From: Kribbella italica
GTDB taxonomy: Bacteria > Actinomycetota > Actinomycetes > Propionibacteriales > Kribbellaceae
DNA length: 64,000 nucleotides
Assembly (NCBI RefSeq): GCF_014205135.1
Contig: NZ_JACHMY010000001.1
Span: forward strand, 930,001 to 994,000
Direction: 5' to 3'
The position numbers were made by a program, and so were the translations under genes. Shown piece by piece: positions 45,009 to 53,454 of the stretch. How positions within the stretch are numbered: position 1 is the stretch's first letter; the number at the start of each line of letters is the position of its first letter. Below the pieces are notes generated by a model that worked only from the letters and a program-made list of their open reading frames with translations, had not been told where the DNA came from and did not search any database.

Positions 45009-47367
45009 CGTTGATTCCCTTGTAGAGCTGGGCTTCGGCCGTCCTCAGATCCGGCCGGTTGGTCGGGATGTCGCTGATGTAGGCGACGGCGGTGCCGTCG
45101 CCCAGATCGAACACCGCGACCGTCAGGGTCAGGGCCCGGGCGGCGATCTTCGGGTTCGTCGCCGTGACGGACTGCTGGAAGTACCAGCCGTTCTTGCCGG
45201 ATCGCTTCACCGCGCCGTTGCGCAGGTCCGCGAACTTCACCGGGATGTCGCCGTACAGCGTGCTGCGCAGTTGCCCGGACAGGTCTCCGGCGGTCGCCTT
45301 CACGTCGCCGTTGAACAGCACCGACGTCCCGAGCGAACCGACGAACGCGTCGGCGTACCAGCTGTTCTTGCCGTCGAACTTCTCCTGCAGCAGCACGTAC
45401 TGCCCGCTGGAGTTGACCAGCTGCGGAACGAGTCGCTTGCGGTCCGACCACGGTGGGCGCTGCCGCGGGAACGAGATCGCTTCGGAGGCGATCCGTCCGC
45501 CCTCGTGCAGCTTCGGGTCCTTGGACTGACCGGGCCGCACCGTGCTCTGGCTGCCCGGGGGAGTCGTCGGCTGGCTCGTCGGTGCGGTCGGCGTGGTCGG
45601 GGTGCCGCTCGGGGTGGTCGTCGGTGCGCTGCTGGTCGGCTCAGGCTCGGCCTGCTTGTCGTCGCGGTTGGCGACGAAGAACACTCCGGCGACGATGATC
45701 AGTACCAGCCCGACCGCGCCGGCGACGATCAGCAGCGTCTTGGGCGGTCCGCCTGGTTTGTCTCCGCCGGGCGACTTCTGCCGGGTACCGCCGCCAGTCG
45801 GGCCGCTTGGCCCGGCCTGCCACTGCGTCTGGCCGCCCTGCTGGGGTCCCCATCCAGTTGCGCCGCCCTGCTCGACCCCTACCTGCTGGGTCTGGCCGAC
45901 GCCGTGCCACGGGTCGTTCTGCTGTCCCTCCGTCTGCCACCCAGTCGCACCCTGCTGGCTGTTGGTCTGCCACTCGTTCTGCAGGTCTTCGGTCTGCCAG
46001 CCGGCCGCACCCTGCCCGCCTTGCTGACTGCCCTGTTGGCTGTTGCCCTGCCAGTCGGGCGTGCTCTGCTGCGGGTCGCCCTGCCACTCCGGAGCGCCCT
46101 GCTGCTCACCGGTCTGCCATTGGGTGGTCTGCTGGTCGGCCCACTGCCCCTGCTCACCGGCCTGGCCCCACTGCGGTGTCGCCTGCTGCTCGTCACCCGT
46201 ACGCCAGTGATCCGGGAAGTCGTCGTTCGTCGGCGTCTCGTCGGGTACCTGCCACAGCTGAGGCTTCTCGTCCCCGGCCGCGTCGCCGGCGTCGGTCGTG
46301 GTCGCGGGGTCTGTTGCCAAGGACAACGTCCACTCGCCCTGCGCCGGCCCGGCGTCACCCGCGACAGTCGTCGGGTCTGGTCCGCTGATCTGATCGCTCG
46401 CTTCAGGCGGCGCCTGCTGAGTCCAGTGCCCGGCGTTGGTCTGCCCGGCCGACTTCTGCGTCCAGGTCGCGCGGGCCTTCTCCGCAGCACTCAACGCCGC
46501 GGCATCAGCACTGGTACCGCCACCAGAACCAGCCTGTACGCCGCCCTGCCCGTCGCCTGCCGCTGCAGCCCCGACCTCACCCCAGCCGCCAGTCCCCGAA
46601 CCACTCGCGCTGACCCCACCAGTACTCGAGCCCCCGGCCGCGCCCGTGTCCAAGTCATCAGACCCCACAGCTCCCACCGCACCCCAGGTGCCGGCTGCAG
46701 CGTTGTTCGCCCCGTTCTCGCCCCAAGCCCCAGCTCCAGCAGACGACGGAGTCCACCCACCGGCCCCAGCGGCGGTGCCACCAGCCCCGGTCGTCTCCTC
46801 GGCGTCGCCGGCCTCCTCCGCACCGGTCGCCCCGCCACCCCACGCAGCACCAGAGCCCGCCGTACCGGCTGCAGTTCCACCGGCGTCCGTCGTCTCGGCC
46901 GTGGCCCCACCGCCCCAAGCAGCACCGCCGCCGGAACCAGAGCCCGTCGTACCGGCCGGAGACCCACCGGCGTCCGCCGTATCGGCCGCGGCCCCGCCGC
47001 CCCAGGCTGCACCGGAACCAGACGCCGCCGTACCGGCCGCAGTCTCACCGGCGCCCGCACTACCGTCCGCGGCCCCGCCGCCCCACGCTGCACCGGAACC
47101 AGTACCGCCAGCAGTCTCGCCGCCACCCGTAGCACCGGCCGCGGCTCCGCCGCCCCACGCCGTACCGCCGCTCTCGTTCCCAGCGCCCTCAGACGTGCTC
47201 GACCAGCCCGCCGTGCTGATCTCCTCGGTGGCGTCCTCCGGCTCGGAGGTGGGCTCGTCCGGCGTCTCGCGCTCGGTCTTGTTGGTCCACTGCGTCCCGT
47301 CCCACCAGCGGATGGTGTCGGGCTGTCCGGTGGGGTCCGGATACCAGCCGGGGGGAGGGTTGCTCAT
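45001..47367 (-). CDS. DUF2510 single-pass membrane protein, paralogue of its downstream neighbour
   Basis: 788 residues. It begins with DUF2510 (PPGWYPDPTGQPD, then RWWDGTQWT). About 480 low-complexity residues follow: first Ala/Gly/Thr-rich with repeats of SGAAWGGGA type, then Gln/Trp-rich (WQTEGQQN-like). The transmembrane helix is TLLIVAGAVGLVLIIVAGVFFVA (near 542). The extracellular domain has GKNSWYADAFVGSLGTSVLFNGD and TVAVFDLGDGTAVAYISDI, homologous in pattern to the 42192-45008 protein. ATG 47367 is leaderless-type (TACGGT 6 nt upstream). Role unknown; the pair likely acts together at the membrane. Confidence 0.83.
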   Translation of the reverse strand: MSNPPPGWYPDPTGQPDTIRWWDGTQWTNKTERETPDEPTSEPEDATEEISTAGWSSTSEGAGNESGGTAWGGGAAAGATGGGETAGGTGSGAAWGGGAADGSAGAGETAAGTAASGSGAAWGGGAAADTADAGGSPAGTTGSGSGGGAAWGGGATAETTDAGGTAAGTAGSGAAWGGGATGAEEAGDAEETTGAGGTAAGAGGWTPSSAGAGAWGENGANNAAAGTWGAVGAVGSDDLDTGAAGGSSTGGVSASGSGTGGWGEVGAAAAGDGQGGVQAGSGGGTSADAAALSAAEKARATWTQKSAGQTNAGHWTQQAPPEASDQISGPDPTTVAGDAGPAQGEWTLSLATDPATTTDAGDAAGDEKPQLWQVPDETPTNDDFPDHWRTGDEQQATPQWGQAGEQGQWADQQTTQWQTGEQQGAPEWQGDPQQSTPDWQGNSQQGSQQGGQGAAGWQTEDLQNEWQTNSQQGATGWQTEGQQNDPWHGVGQTQQVGVEQGGATGWGPQQGGQTQWQAGPSGPTGGGTRQKSPGGDKPGGPPKTLLIVAGAVGLVLIIVAGVFFVANRDDKQAEPEPTSSAPTTTPSGTPTTPTAPTSQPTTPPGSQSTVRPGQSKDPKLHEGGRIASEAISFPRQRPPWSDRKRLVPQLVNSSGQYVLLQEKFDGKNSWYADAFVGSLGTSVLFNGDVKATAGDLSGQLRSTLYGDIPVKFADLRNGAVKRSGKNGWYFQQSVTATNPKIAARALTLTVAVFDLGDGTAVAYISDIPTNRPDLRTAEAQLYKGINVG

Positions 47368-47373
47368 GGGTTC

Positions 47374-47379
47374 ACCGTA
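47374..47379 (-). promoter_or_regulatory. -10 element for the DUF2510 two-gene operon
   Basis: TACGGT lies 6 nt before the ATG at 47367, the same arrangement as ctaE and ctaG. Confidence 0.5.
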
Positions 47380-47417
47380 ACTTCAGCGGGGTGTCAGTCT
47401 GGCCACGCGATCCAGCC

Positions 47418-47705
47418 TCAGAGACCATCCTCCTGGCCCAGGCTGAACGCGGCCTCGAGGTCGTGCGTCGAGTACGTCCGGAACGCGATGTGCGTCTCCG
47501 TGCTCTGCACCCCCGGCACCCGGTTCACATGGTCCGGAATCACGGTCGCCAGGTCGTCGTGGTGAGCCACCCGCACCATCGCGATCAGATCCAGCCCGCC
47601 GGTCACCGAGTACACCTCGCTGACGCCCTCGATCGCCGCGACCTGCTCGGCCACCTCAGGAATCCGAGCCACATCCGCCTTGATGAACACGATCGCCGTG
47701 ACCAT
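47418..47705 (-). CDS. Stand-alone Lrp/AsnC ligand-binding (RAM) domain protein
   Basis: 95 residues covering only the RAM domain of Lrp/AsnC regulators, with no helix-turn-helix: TAIVFIKADVARIPEVAEQVAAIEGVSEVYSVTGGLDLIAMVRV. The ligand-site glycines are in the VTGGLD turn. Such proteins form octameric rings that bind amino acids and may modulate full-length Lrp proteins or enzymes. ATG 47705 has GGAGAGG 5 nt upstream. The longer open frame 5' of it shows no conserved sequence. It lies on the same strand as the DUF2510 operon but 50 bp upstream, with its own ribosome site. Confidence 0.88.
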   Translation of the reverse strand: MVTAIVFIKADVARIPEVAEQVAAIEGVSEVYSVTGGLDLIAMVRVAHHDDLATVIPDHVNRVPGVQSTETHIAFRTYSTHDLEAAFSLGQEDGL

Positions 47706-48285
47706 GACGTCCTCTCCGTAGTTCCCCGCAACCCCTACCGCGCTGAAGCATAGTTCCGCCGCGACCTCCCTCGCCGCCCGGACAGCCTCACCTGTGGACA
47801 ACCAGCCGAAGTTCACCGCCGTACGCCGTACAGCCGACCTGGCGCCGAGGACGGATCAGCCGATCACCGGCCACACGTCATCACGTCCGCCAACGGCGCG
47901 CAGCGGCCGGGTCGGGCATCCGGTTCAGCGTCGCCGTATCCGCCGCTGGATATCCGCCGTCTCCGGGCGCGTTGACTGACGCGTAGTTCGATGACTGACG
48001 CGGTGTACCGCGCCAGTCGTGGCATTCGGCTGCAGTCGTCCTGAACGGCGGCACTCGGTGATCCCGCGGGTGGTCGCGGCGACCTTGTGCACGGTCCAGC
48101 CGGATTCGTGACGAAACTGCGGCTGGGTGGTGCTCAAAGCGCGAGCTGGCGGGGACGGATGCGGTCGCCGACGCCGCTGGGTGTGCGGACCGTTCGGACC
48201 AATGCGGCCGCCGACTGGGCCGGAGCGGCTGAGGTCGGCTATCGGCTGGGCGGGAGCTGCTGGTCAGCGGCCGGGAGCAGCCGGG
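47706..48285. other. 580-bp stretch without a recognisable gene
   Basis: Open frames here have no family resemblance and no good starts. I note a perfect DnaA-box sequence TGTGGACAA (47793-47801) and two copies of GACTGACGCG near 47974 and 47993. No terminator or RNA gene was recognised. Confidence 0.45.
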
Positions 48286-50097
48286 TCACGTGCCGACTCG
48301 GGCCGGGCCGAGTGGGCGCATCGAGCGGCGCCGGCGTTCGGACGGGTGGTGGTGGTCCTCGGAGCGGGGCGGGTCGAGCCGGCGCAGGTGGCGGCCGGCG
48401 CCGCTGATGGGGCAGGTCCAGGTGCCGTTCATCTCGACCAGGCGGATGCCGGGCTGGTCGAGCCAGCGCAGGACCAGCTCGATCTCCTCGGGAGAGGCGG
48501 TGGCGACCGGGCCGATGCCGGGGAGGACGGTTTCGGCGGAGGCGCGGAGCATGTCGAGGTACTTGCGGGGGTCTGTGCCGCGGACGGCGATGCCGGCGGC
48601 GGCCAGGCGGCCGTGGCGGACGACGTGGAGCTCCCAGCCGCCGTCCTCGGTACGCCGGGCGGCGCAGATCTCCGGGCAGCTGGTGACGGCCGCCATCCGC
48701 TGCATCTTCGCGCTGCTGCGGACGAAGGCCCCGAGCCGGTCCCGGTGCAACGCGGCGTCCTCGAAACGCTCGTCGGCGGACAGGACGTCGATCCGCCGCG
48801 TCAGCGCCTCGATCACCGGGCTCGGGTCGGTCACCAGCGCCGCCCGCAGCCCTTCCACGAACGCGCCGTACGCGTCCATGTCGATCCGGCCGTCGCACGG
48901 CGCGACGCAGCGGCCCATCTCGGCCAGCACGCACGGCGACATCCGCGGCGCACGCGACATCCGCGGCGTGCACTGCCGGATCGGGAAGGCCTCGTGCAGC
49001 GCGGCCATCGCCCGCTCGGCGGTCTTGCGCGAGCTGAACGGCCCGAGGTACCCCGCGCCGTCGTCCTTCAGCTGCTTGACCAGCGACAACCGGGGGAACG
49101 GTTCGACGGTGACCTTCAGCCAGTGCTGCCGCTCGGGGAACTTCGACCTCCGGTTGTACCGCGGTTTGTGCTCCGCGATCAGCCGCAGCTCGCGCACCTC
49201 GGCCTCCAGCGACGTGCCGCACTCGATCCCGCGCACGCCCGACGCGATCCCGATCATCTCGCCGATCCGGGTCCGCGTCTCCGAGGCGGTGAAGTACGAC
49301 CGGACGCGGGTCCGCAGGTCCTTGGACTTGCCGACGTACAGGACCTCGCCGCGGTCGTCGGTGAACAGGTACACGCCAGGGGCGTGCGGCAACGACTCGG
49401 CCAGGTGCCGCTTCTTCCGTACGGCGGGCGCGACGCGCGCCGAGAACGTCTGCAGGTCCTCCAGCGTCTGCACGCCGAGCGAGCCGACCCGCTCGAACAG
49501 CCCGTGCAGTACGTCGACCGTGGCGCGCGCGTCGGACAGCGCGCGGTGGTTCGGCGTCGTCGTCGCGCGGAAGAGCTTCGCCAGCGTGCCGAGTTTGCAG
49601 TTGGGCACCTCGTCCGGCGTGAGCACCCGGCGGGCCAGCAGCGCGGTGTCGACGACCGGGAAGTCGGGCCAGTCGTACCCGTGCACCTGGCTGTCGTGCT
49701 TGAGGAAGCCGACGTCGAACGGCGCGTTGTGCGCGACCAGCACGCAGCCGCGGGCGAACTCCAGGAACGCCGGCAGCGCCGAGCCGATCCGCGGTGACGT
49801 GGCAACCATCACGTCGGTGATGCCGGTCAGTACGGCGATGAACGGCGGGATCGGCTCGGACGGGTTGACCAGGGTCTGGAACTCGCCGACCAGCTCGCCG
49901 GCCCGGACCTTGACCGCGCCGATCTCGGTGATCCCGGAGTCGCCCGGCGCGCCGCCGGTGGTCTCCAGGTCGACCACGCAGAAGGTCACGTCGCGCAGCG
50001 GGGTCCCGAGGTCGTCGAAACTCGGCTGCACGCCACGGATCGGCGCGAGCGGTCCGGGCGCCGGGGCAGCGGCGGGATCCGGCGAGGGGCTGCTCAT
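48286..50097 (-). CDS. DEDDh 3'-5' exonuclease fused to a GIY-YIG (UvrC-like) nuclease
   Basis: 603 residues. The N-terminal exonuclease of the DnaQ epsilon type shows FCVVDLETTGG, VLVAHNAPFDVGFLKHD and NHRALSDARATVDVL. From about 237 a GIY-YIG domain follows: PGVYLFTDDRGEVLYVGKSKDLRTRVRSYF, then a UvrC-like extension with CVLAEMGRCVAPCDG, ending in a winged or UvrC-middle-like segment. M. tuberculosis Rv2191 has this architecture and also lies near trpD. It probably acts in DNA repair. ATG 50097 is chosen because TAGCGT lies exactly 7 nt upstream. The C-terminal 40 residues are Arg/His-rich. Confidence 0.9.
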   Translation of the reverse strand: MSSPSPDPAAAPAPGPLAPIRGVQPSFDDLGTPLRDVTFCVVDLETTGGAPGDSGITEIGAVKVRAGELVGEFQTLVNPSEPIPPFIAVLTGITDVMVATSPRIGSALPAFLEFARGCVLVAHNAPFDVGFLKHDSQVHGYDWPDFPVVDTALLARRVLTPDEVPNCKLGTLAKLFRATTTPNHRALSDARATVDVLHGLFERVGSLGVQTLEDLQTFSARVAPAVRKKRHLAESLPHAPGVYLFTDDRGEVLYVGKSKDLRTRVRSYFTASETRTRIGEMIGIASGVRGIECGTSLEAEVRELRLIAEHKPRYNRRSKFPERQHWLKVTVEPFPRLSLVKQLKDDGAGYLGPFSSRKTAERAMAALHEAFPIRQCTPRMSRAPRMSPCVLAEMGRCVAPCDGRIDMDAYGAFVEGLRAALVTDPSPVIEALTRRIDVLSADERFEDAALHRDRLGAFVRSSAKMQRMAAVTSCPEICAARRTEDGGWELHVVRHGRLAAAGIAVRGTDPRKYLDMLRASAETVLPGIGPVATASPEEIELVLRWLDQPGIRLVEMNGTWTCPISGAGRHLRRLDPPRSEDHHHPSERRRRSMRPLGPARVGT

Positions 50098-50156
50098 GGC
50101 CACGACGCTAGAAGCCCCCACCGACAATTCCTGCGCTGACACGCGGCCCGACCGAC

Positions 50157-50162
50157 TACGCT
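50157..50162 (+). promoter_or_regulatory. -10 element driving a 36-codon ORF and the NYN gene
   Basis: TACGCT lies 6 nt before the ATG at 50169. The -35 is weak (CTGACA at 50136 with a 15-bp spacer). Confidence 0.5.
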
Positions 50163-50168
50163 GCCCGT

Positions 50169-50279
50169 ATGCGTATTCAAGCGATCACCGTGATTCCGGG
50201 CCCGGTGCCCGGCCGCTGTGGTCTGCATCACTGGCTGAGCCAGACCTCCGTCCGGGCCGGACTGCGGACCGGTGACTGA
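50169..50279 (+). CDS. Short ORF (36 aa) overlapping the NYN gene start
   Basis: A 36-residue ORF whose ATG lies 6 nt after a TACGCT -10, so if transcribed it would be translated from the first nucleotide. It ends 8 bp inside the NYN gene (GTG at 50272), which would allow translational coupling. The sequence starts MRIQAITVIPGPVPGRCG and contains a central HHW. I recognise no family. It could be a leader peptide, or simply the device that delivers ribosomes to the NYN start, which lacks its own Shine-Dalgarno. Confidence 0.5.
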   Translation: MRIQAITVIPGPVPGRCGLHHWLSQTSVRAGLRTGD

Positions 50280-51579
50280 GGCAGGCACCGCCGCCGGGTC
50301 CGCTACCACCGCCTTGCCCGAACCGGTCCGGCAACGGGTCGTCGCCCTCGCCGCCCAGGCCCTCGGCCAGCTGCCCGCGACCGACATCCCGGCCCCGCTG
50401 CGGCGGTTCGCCAGCTTCGCTCCGGCCAAGCGGGCCAAGCTGTCGGCGTCCGTGCTGGGCCCGATCCTCGCGACCGACGAGCACTTCCGCCGGCTGATCG
50501 CCTTCGAGGTACGCCGGGAGCACCCGGAGCTCGGCGACGCGATCGCCGAGGGCGTACCGGTCCCTGCCGCCGAGCCGGTCGAGGCAGCCGCCCTGGCGTA
50601 CCTGCTGCGTCCGGACGACTGGGAGGAGCGGGTGACGGCGGCTGCCCAGGTGCAGCCGGCCACGCCCGTCGTTGACGACCAGGTGGTCAGCCGCCTCAAC
50701 GACCAGCTCGACCAGGCCCGGACCGAGACCCGCCAGGTCCGTGAGCGGCTGCGCGAGCAGGTCACCGAGCTGAAGTCGGAGAACGTCACCCTGCGCCGCA
50801 AGCTGAACGAGGCGCGCCAGCGGATCACCGGTCTGCAGAGCGAGCTCGAGCAGCGGACGATCGAGGCGACCACTGCCGACGAGCGGGTCGCCGCTGCCCG
50901 TGCTGAGGTCGAGCGGGAGGTCCGCAAGCTGCGGGCCCGCGTGACCGAGCTGGAGGCCGTTGAGCACGCAGCACGTCGTACGGCGGGCCAGGAGCGGGAG
51001 ATGGCGTCCACACGGACCAGACTGCTGCTGGACACGCTCGTAGAGGCTGCCGGTGGGCTACGGCGCGAGCTGGCGCTGCCGCCCGGCGGAGAGCTCCGCC
51101 CTGCCGACACCGTCGCTGGTGTCGAGCCGTCGGCGTCACCAGTCGGGCGTACGGCGCCCGACGACGATCCCGCGCTGTTCGACGAGCTGCTGGCGTTGCC
51201 GCAGGTGCACCTGATCGTCGACGGGTACAACGTCACCAAGACCGTCTGGCCGAACTCGCCGCTGCACTCGCAGCGGCAGCGACTGGTCACCGCGCTCGGC
51301 GCGCTGGTGGCGCAGCGCCGCGTGGAAGTGACGGTGGTGTTCGACGGCGCGGAGCTGTCCGGACCGGTCCAGCTGACCCCGCCGCGCGGCGTGCGGGTCC
51401 GGTTCAGCCCGGCCGGTGTGATCGCCGACGAGGTGATCAGGCAACTGGTTCGCGCCGAGCCCGCGGGCCGGCCGATCGTGGTCGTCTCGTCGGACCGTGA
51501 GGTTGCCGAGAGCATCATCCAGCTCGGCGCCCGGGCGCTGTCCGCGGTCAGCCTGATCGCCCGCATCGCCCGTCCCTGA
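50272..51579 (+). CDS. NYN (YacP-like PIN) domain RNase-type protein with coiled coil
   Basis: 435 residues. An N-terminal helical region is followed by a long coiled coil (about 140-250: VSRLNDQLDQARTETRQV... ELKSENVTLRRKLNEA). The C-terminal NYN/YacP domain begins HLIVDGYNVTKTVWPN (near 312), continues VTVVFDGAEL, and ends VVVSSDREVAESIIQLGA; the acidic residues of a PIN-type nuclease are present. YacP (Rae1-like) proteins cleave RNA at the ribosome. The GTG overlaps the 36-codon ORF. Regulation by that ORF is possible. Confidence 0.87.
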   Translation: MTEAGTAAGSATTALPEPVRQRVVALAAQALGQLPATDIPAPLRRFASFAPAKRAKLSASVLGPILATDEHFRRLIAFEVRREHPELGDAIAEGVPVPAAEPVEAAALAYLLRPDDWEERVTAAAQVQPATPVVDDQVVSRLNDQLDQARTETRQVRERLREQVTELKSENVTLRRKLNEARQRITGLQSELEQRTIEATTADERVAAARAEVEREVRKLRARVTELEAVEHAARRTAGQEREMASTRTRLLLDTLVEAAGGLRRELALPPGGELRPADTVAGVEPSASPVGRTAPDDDPALFDELLALPQVHLIVDGYNVTKTVWPNSPLHSQRQRLVTALGALVAQRRVEVTVVFDGAELSGPVQLTPPRGVRVRFSPAGVIADEVIRQLVRAEPAGRPIVVVSSDREVAESIIQLGARALSAVSLIARIARP

Positions 51580-51759
51580 AGCCGATCCCGCCGTCCGCCG
51601 GGAGGAACGGCCCGATCCTGCGATCGCCGAAGCCGACGGCACCATCCCCGCGGCCGTGACGCACCGGAATTCCGCGCCGGCGCGAAAACTGTCGGCGGGG
51701 TTCTTTAGCGTCCTTCTCAGCCGGATGCAAGTCCGGCCCTTCCCCACTTGGAGGACGCT

Positions 51760-52002
51760 GTGCTGATCGACTGCGACGCGTGCGTGATGAGAGGCCCGGG
51801 CTGCCGGGACTGCGTGGTCACGGTGGTGCTCGGCCTGACGGCCGAACCGGCGCCGGAGCTGCGGATCGACGACGACGAGCGCGCGGCGCTCGACGTACTG
51901 GCCCAGTCCGGTCTGGTGCCACCGCTGCGGCTGGTCCATGCCGTCGGCAGTGTCGAGCCGGATGTTGCCACGGAAGGAGAATCGGCCGCCGACGCTGTCT
52001 GA
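51760..52002 (+). CDS. Small protein with paired CxxC-type cysteines
   Basis: 80 residues. The N-terminus carries four cysteines in the pattern CDAC-(6)-CRDC (IDCDACVMRGPGCRDCVV), suggesting zinc or Fe-S coordination. The C-terminal half is acidic and probably helical (ERAALDVLAQSGLVPPLRLVHAVG). GTG 51760 has GGAGG 5 nt upstream. It sits between the NYN and NlpC/P60 genes. I do not recognise a named family; it looks like a conserved actinobacterial small protein. A CCGGA/TCCGG mini-hairpin (51721-51736) lies in its 5' leader. Confidence 0.75.
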   Translation: MLIDCDACVMRGPGCRDCVVTVVLGLTAEPAPELRIDDDERAALDVLAQSGLVPPLRLVHAVGSVEPDVATEGESAADAV

Positions 52003-52092
52003 TCCCGCGTACGGGTCGCGCGTGCACCGCGACCGGTACGGCAGGGGCAAGGGTTTGCCCACGTTAATTTTGGATCAAACCCGAGGGGCGAA

Positions 52093-52284
52093 TTGCACCG
52101 GTCACGAATCGGTTACTACTGTTACCTCTCGTTGCCTCAGCGTGTCGGTCTACCGGACCGGCCGGGCAGCAACCAGCCGAAGGGTGACCCACCGGCTGGC
52201 GGCGGATCTGCTGGGAGTAGGTTCGGCGCCACGAACGTGCGGTCGACGGGGACGGCGCGAGCAGAGGAAGGGACCGACCGGGCT
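52093..52284 (+). promoter_or_regulatory. Promoter and long 5' leader of the NlpC/P60 gene
   Basis: TTGCAC (52093-52098), an 18-bp spacer and TACTGT (52117-52122) form a good promoter. The predicted 5' leader is about 155 nt, long for this window. NlpC/P60 genes in actinobacteria often carry c-di-AMP (ydaO) riboswitches, but I could not find the conserved ydaO core here. The leader may still be structured. Confidence 0.5.
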
Positions 52285-53352
52285 GTGTCCACCGGACGCA
52301 TCAACCGCACCAAGGGAATCGCTCTCGCCGCCATCACCAGCTCCGCCGTCGTCGCGGGGCTGCTGTTCTTCCAAGGCGCCGCGGACGCGGACCCGAAGCC
52401 CACGCTGGATCAGGCGAAGGCCCAGGTAGCGGCACTGCAGCACAAGGCCGAGCAGGCCGGTGAGTCCGCCAACGATCTGCGTGGTCAGATCAAGGCGTCG
52501 AACGACCGGGTGAAGGCGCTGCAGACCGGGATCAAGAAGCAGCAGGCCCAGGTCGACGCGGTGAAGCGGCAGATCGGCTCGCTCGCGGTCGCCGGGTACC
52601 AGACCTCCGGGATGACGACGACGGCGCAGCTGCTGCTGTCGACGAACCCCGACCAGTTCCTCAGCCAGGCCTCCACCGCCCAGGCGTACGCCGGCCAGCA
52701 GAACTCCGCGCTCCGCAAGTTCCAGGCCGCCCAGGGCAAGCTGGCCGACCTCCAGGCCAGCGAGCAGACCGAGCTGGCCGCGCTGCAGGCCGTGCAGGCG
52801 CAGCAGAACGGCCTGAAGAAGCAGATCCAGACCAACCTGGACGCCGCCGAGAAGGTGCTCGGCAAGCTCAGCGACGCCGAGCGGGAGCGGATCCAGGCGG
52901 AGAACGAGAAGGAAGCCGACGAGGCCCGCGAGCAGCGGACCAGCCGCAGCGGCCGGATGGACGACGAGGACGACGACAAAGAGCTGCCGAACGTTCCGGC
53001 CAGCGGCCGCGCGGCGGCCGCGGTCAACTACGCGATGGCCCAGCTCGGCGACCCGTACGTCTGGGGTGCCGAGGGTCCGAGCTCGTTCGACTGCTCCGGC
53101 CTGACGATGGCGGCCTGGAGCCGCGCCGGCGTCTCGCTGTCGCACTCCTCGAAGGCGCAGATCAACGAAGGCCGCCGGGTCAGCAAGAGCCAGCTGCAGC
53201 CGGGCGACCTGGTGTTCTTCTACAGCCCGATCAGCCACGTCGGGATGTACATCGGCAACGGCCGGATGGTGCACGCCAGCCGCCCGGGCAAGCCGGTCAA
53301 GACCGAGTCCATCAACGTCATGCCGTACAGCGGCGCGGTCCGCCCGGGCTGA
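52285..53352 (+). CDS. Secreted NlpC/P60 peptidoglycan endopeptidase (RipC-like)
   Basis: 355 residues: an N-terminal signal peptide (GIALAAITSSAVVAGLLFFQ), a long PcsB/RipC-like coiled coil (about 40-210) and a C-terminal NlpC/P60 domain. The catalytic Cys is in DCSGLTM and the His in SHVGMYIGNG. It cleaves D-Glu-mDAP bonds in peptidoglycan and is expected to be controlled through its coiled coil, as FtsX does for RipC/PcsB. GTG 52285 follows AGAGGAAGGGA. M. tuberculosis RipC (Rv2190c) lies in the equivalent neighbourhood. The acidic linker EDDDKELPNVP separates coil and catalytic domain. Confidence 0.93.
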   Translation: MSTGRINRTKGIALAAITSSAVVAGLLFFQGAADADPKPTLDQAKAQVAALQHKAEQAGESANDLRGQIKASNDRVKALQTGIKKQQAQVDAVKRQIGSLAVAGYQTSGMTTTAQLLLSTNPDQFLSQASTAQAYAGQQNSALRKFQAAQGKLADLQASEQTELAALQAVQAQQNGLKKQIQTNLDAAEKVLGKLSDAERERIQAENEKEADEAREQRTSRSGRMDDEDDDKELPNVPASGRAAAAVNYAMAQLGDPYVWGAEGPSSFDCSGLTMAAWSRAGVSLSHSSKAQINEGRRVSKSQLQPGDLVFFYSPISHVGMYIGNGRMVHASRPGKPVKTESINVMPYSGAVRPG

Positions 53353-53377
53353 GCAGGCGCGGGTTCAGATTCGTGAT

Positions 53378-53409
53378 CGCGGCTCCGGGGAAGTACCCCC
53401 GGGGCCGCG
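53378..53409 (+). terminator. Terminator after the NlpC/P60 gene
   Basis: CGCGGCTCCGGGG pairs with CCCCGGGGCCGCG (one G-U wobble) around a short loop, followed by TCGTTT. Confidence 0.75.
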
Positions 53410-53454
53410 TCGTTTCACCACCGGTGTGTTCTCCTGTCGGGGAGGACGCCTAAA

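Noticed and set aside
52093..52284. c-di-AMP (ydaO) riboswitch before the NlpC/P60 gene
   Set aside because: The conserved core sequences I know for ydaO are not visible; kept only as an unclassified leader.
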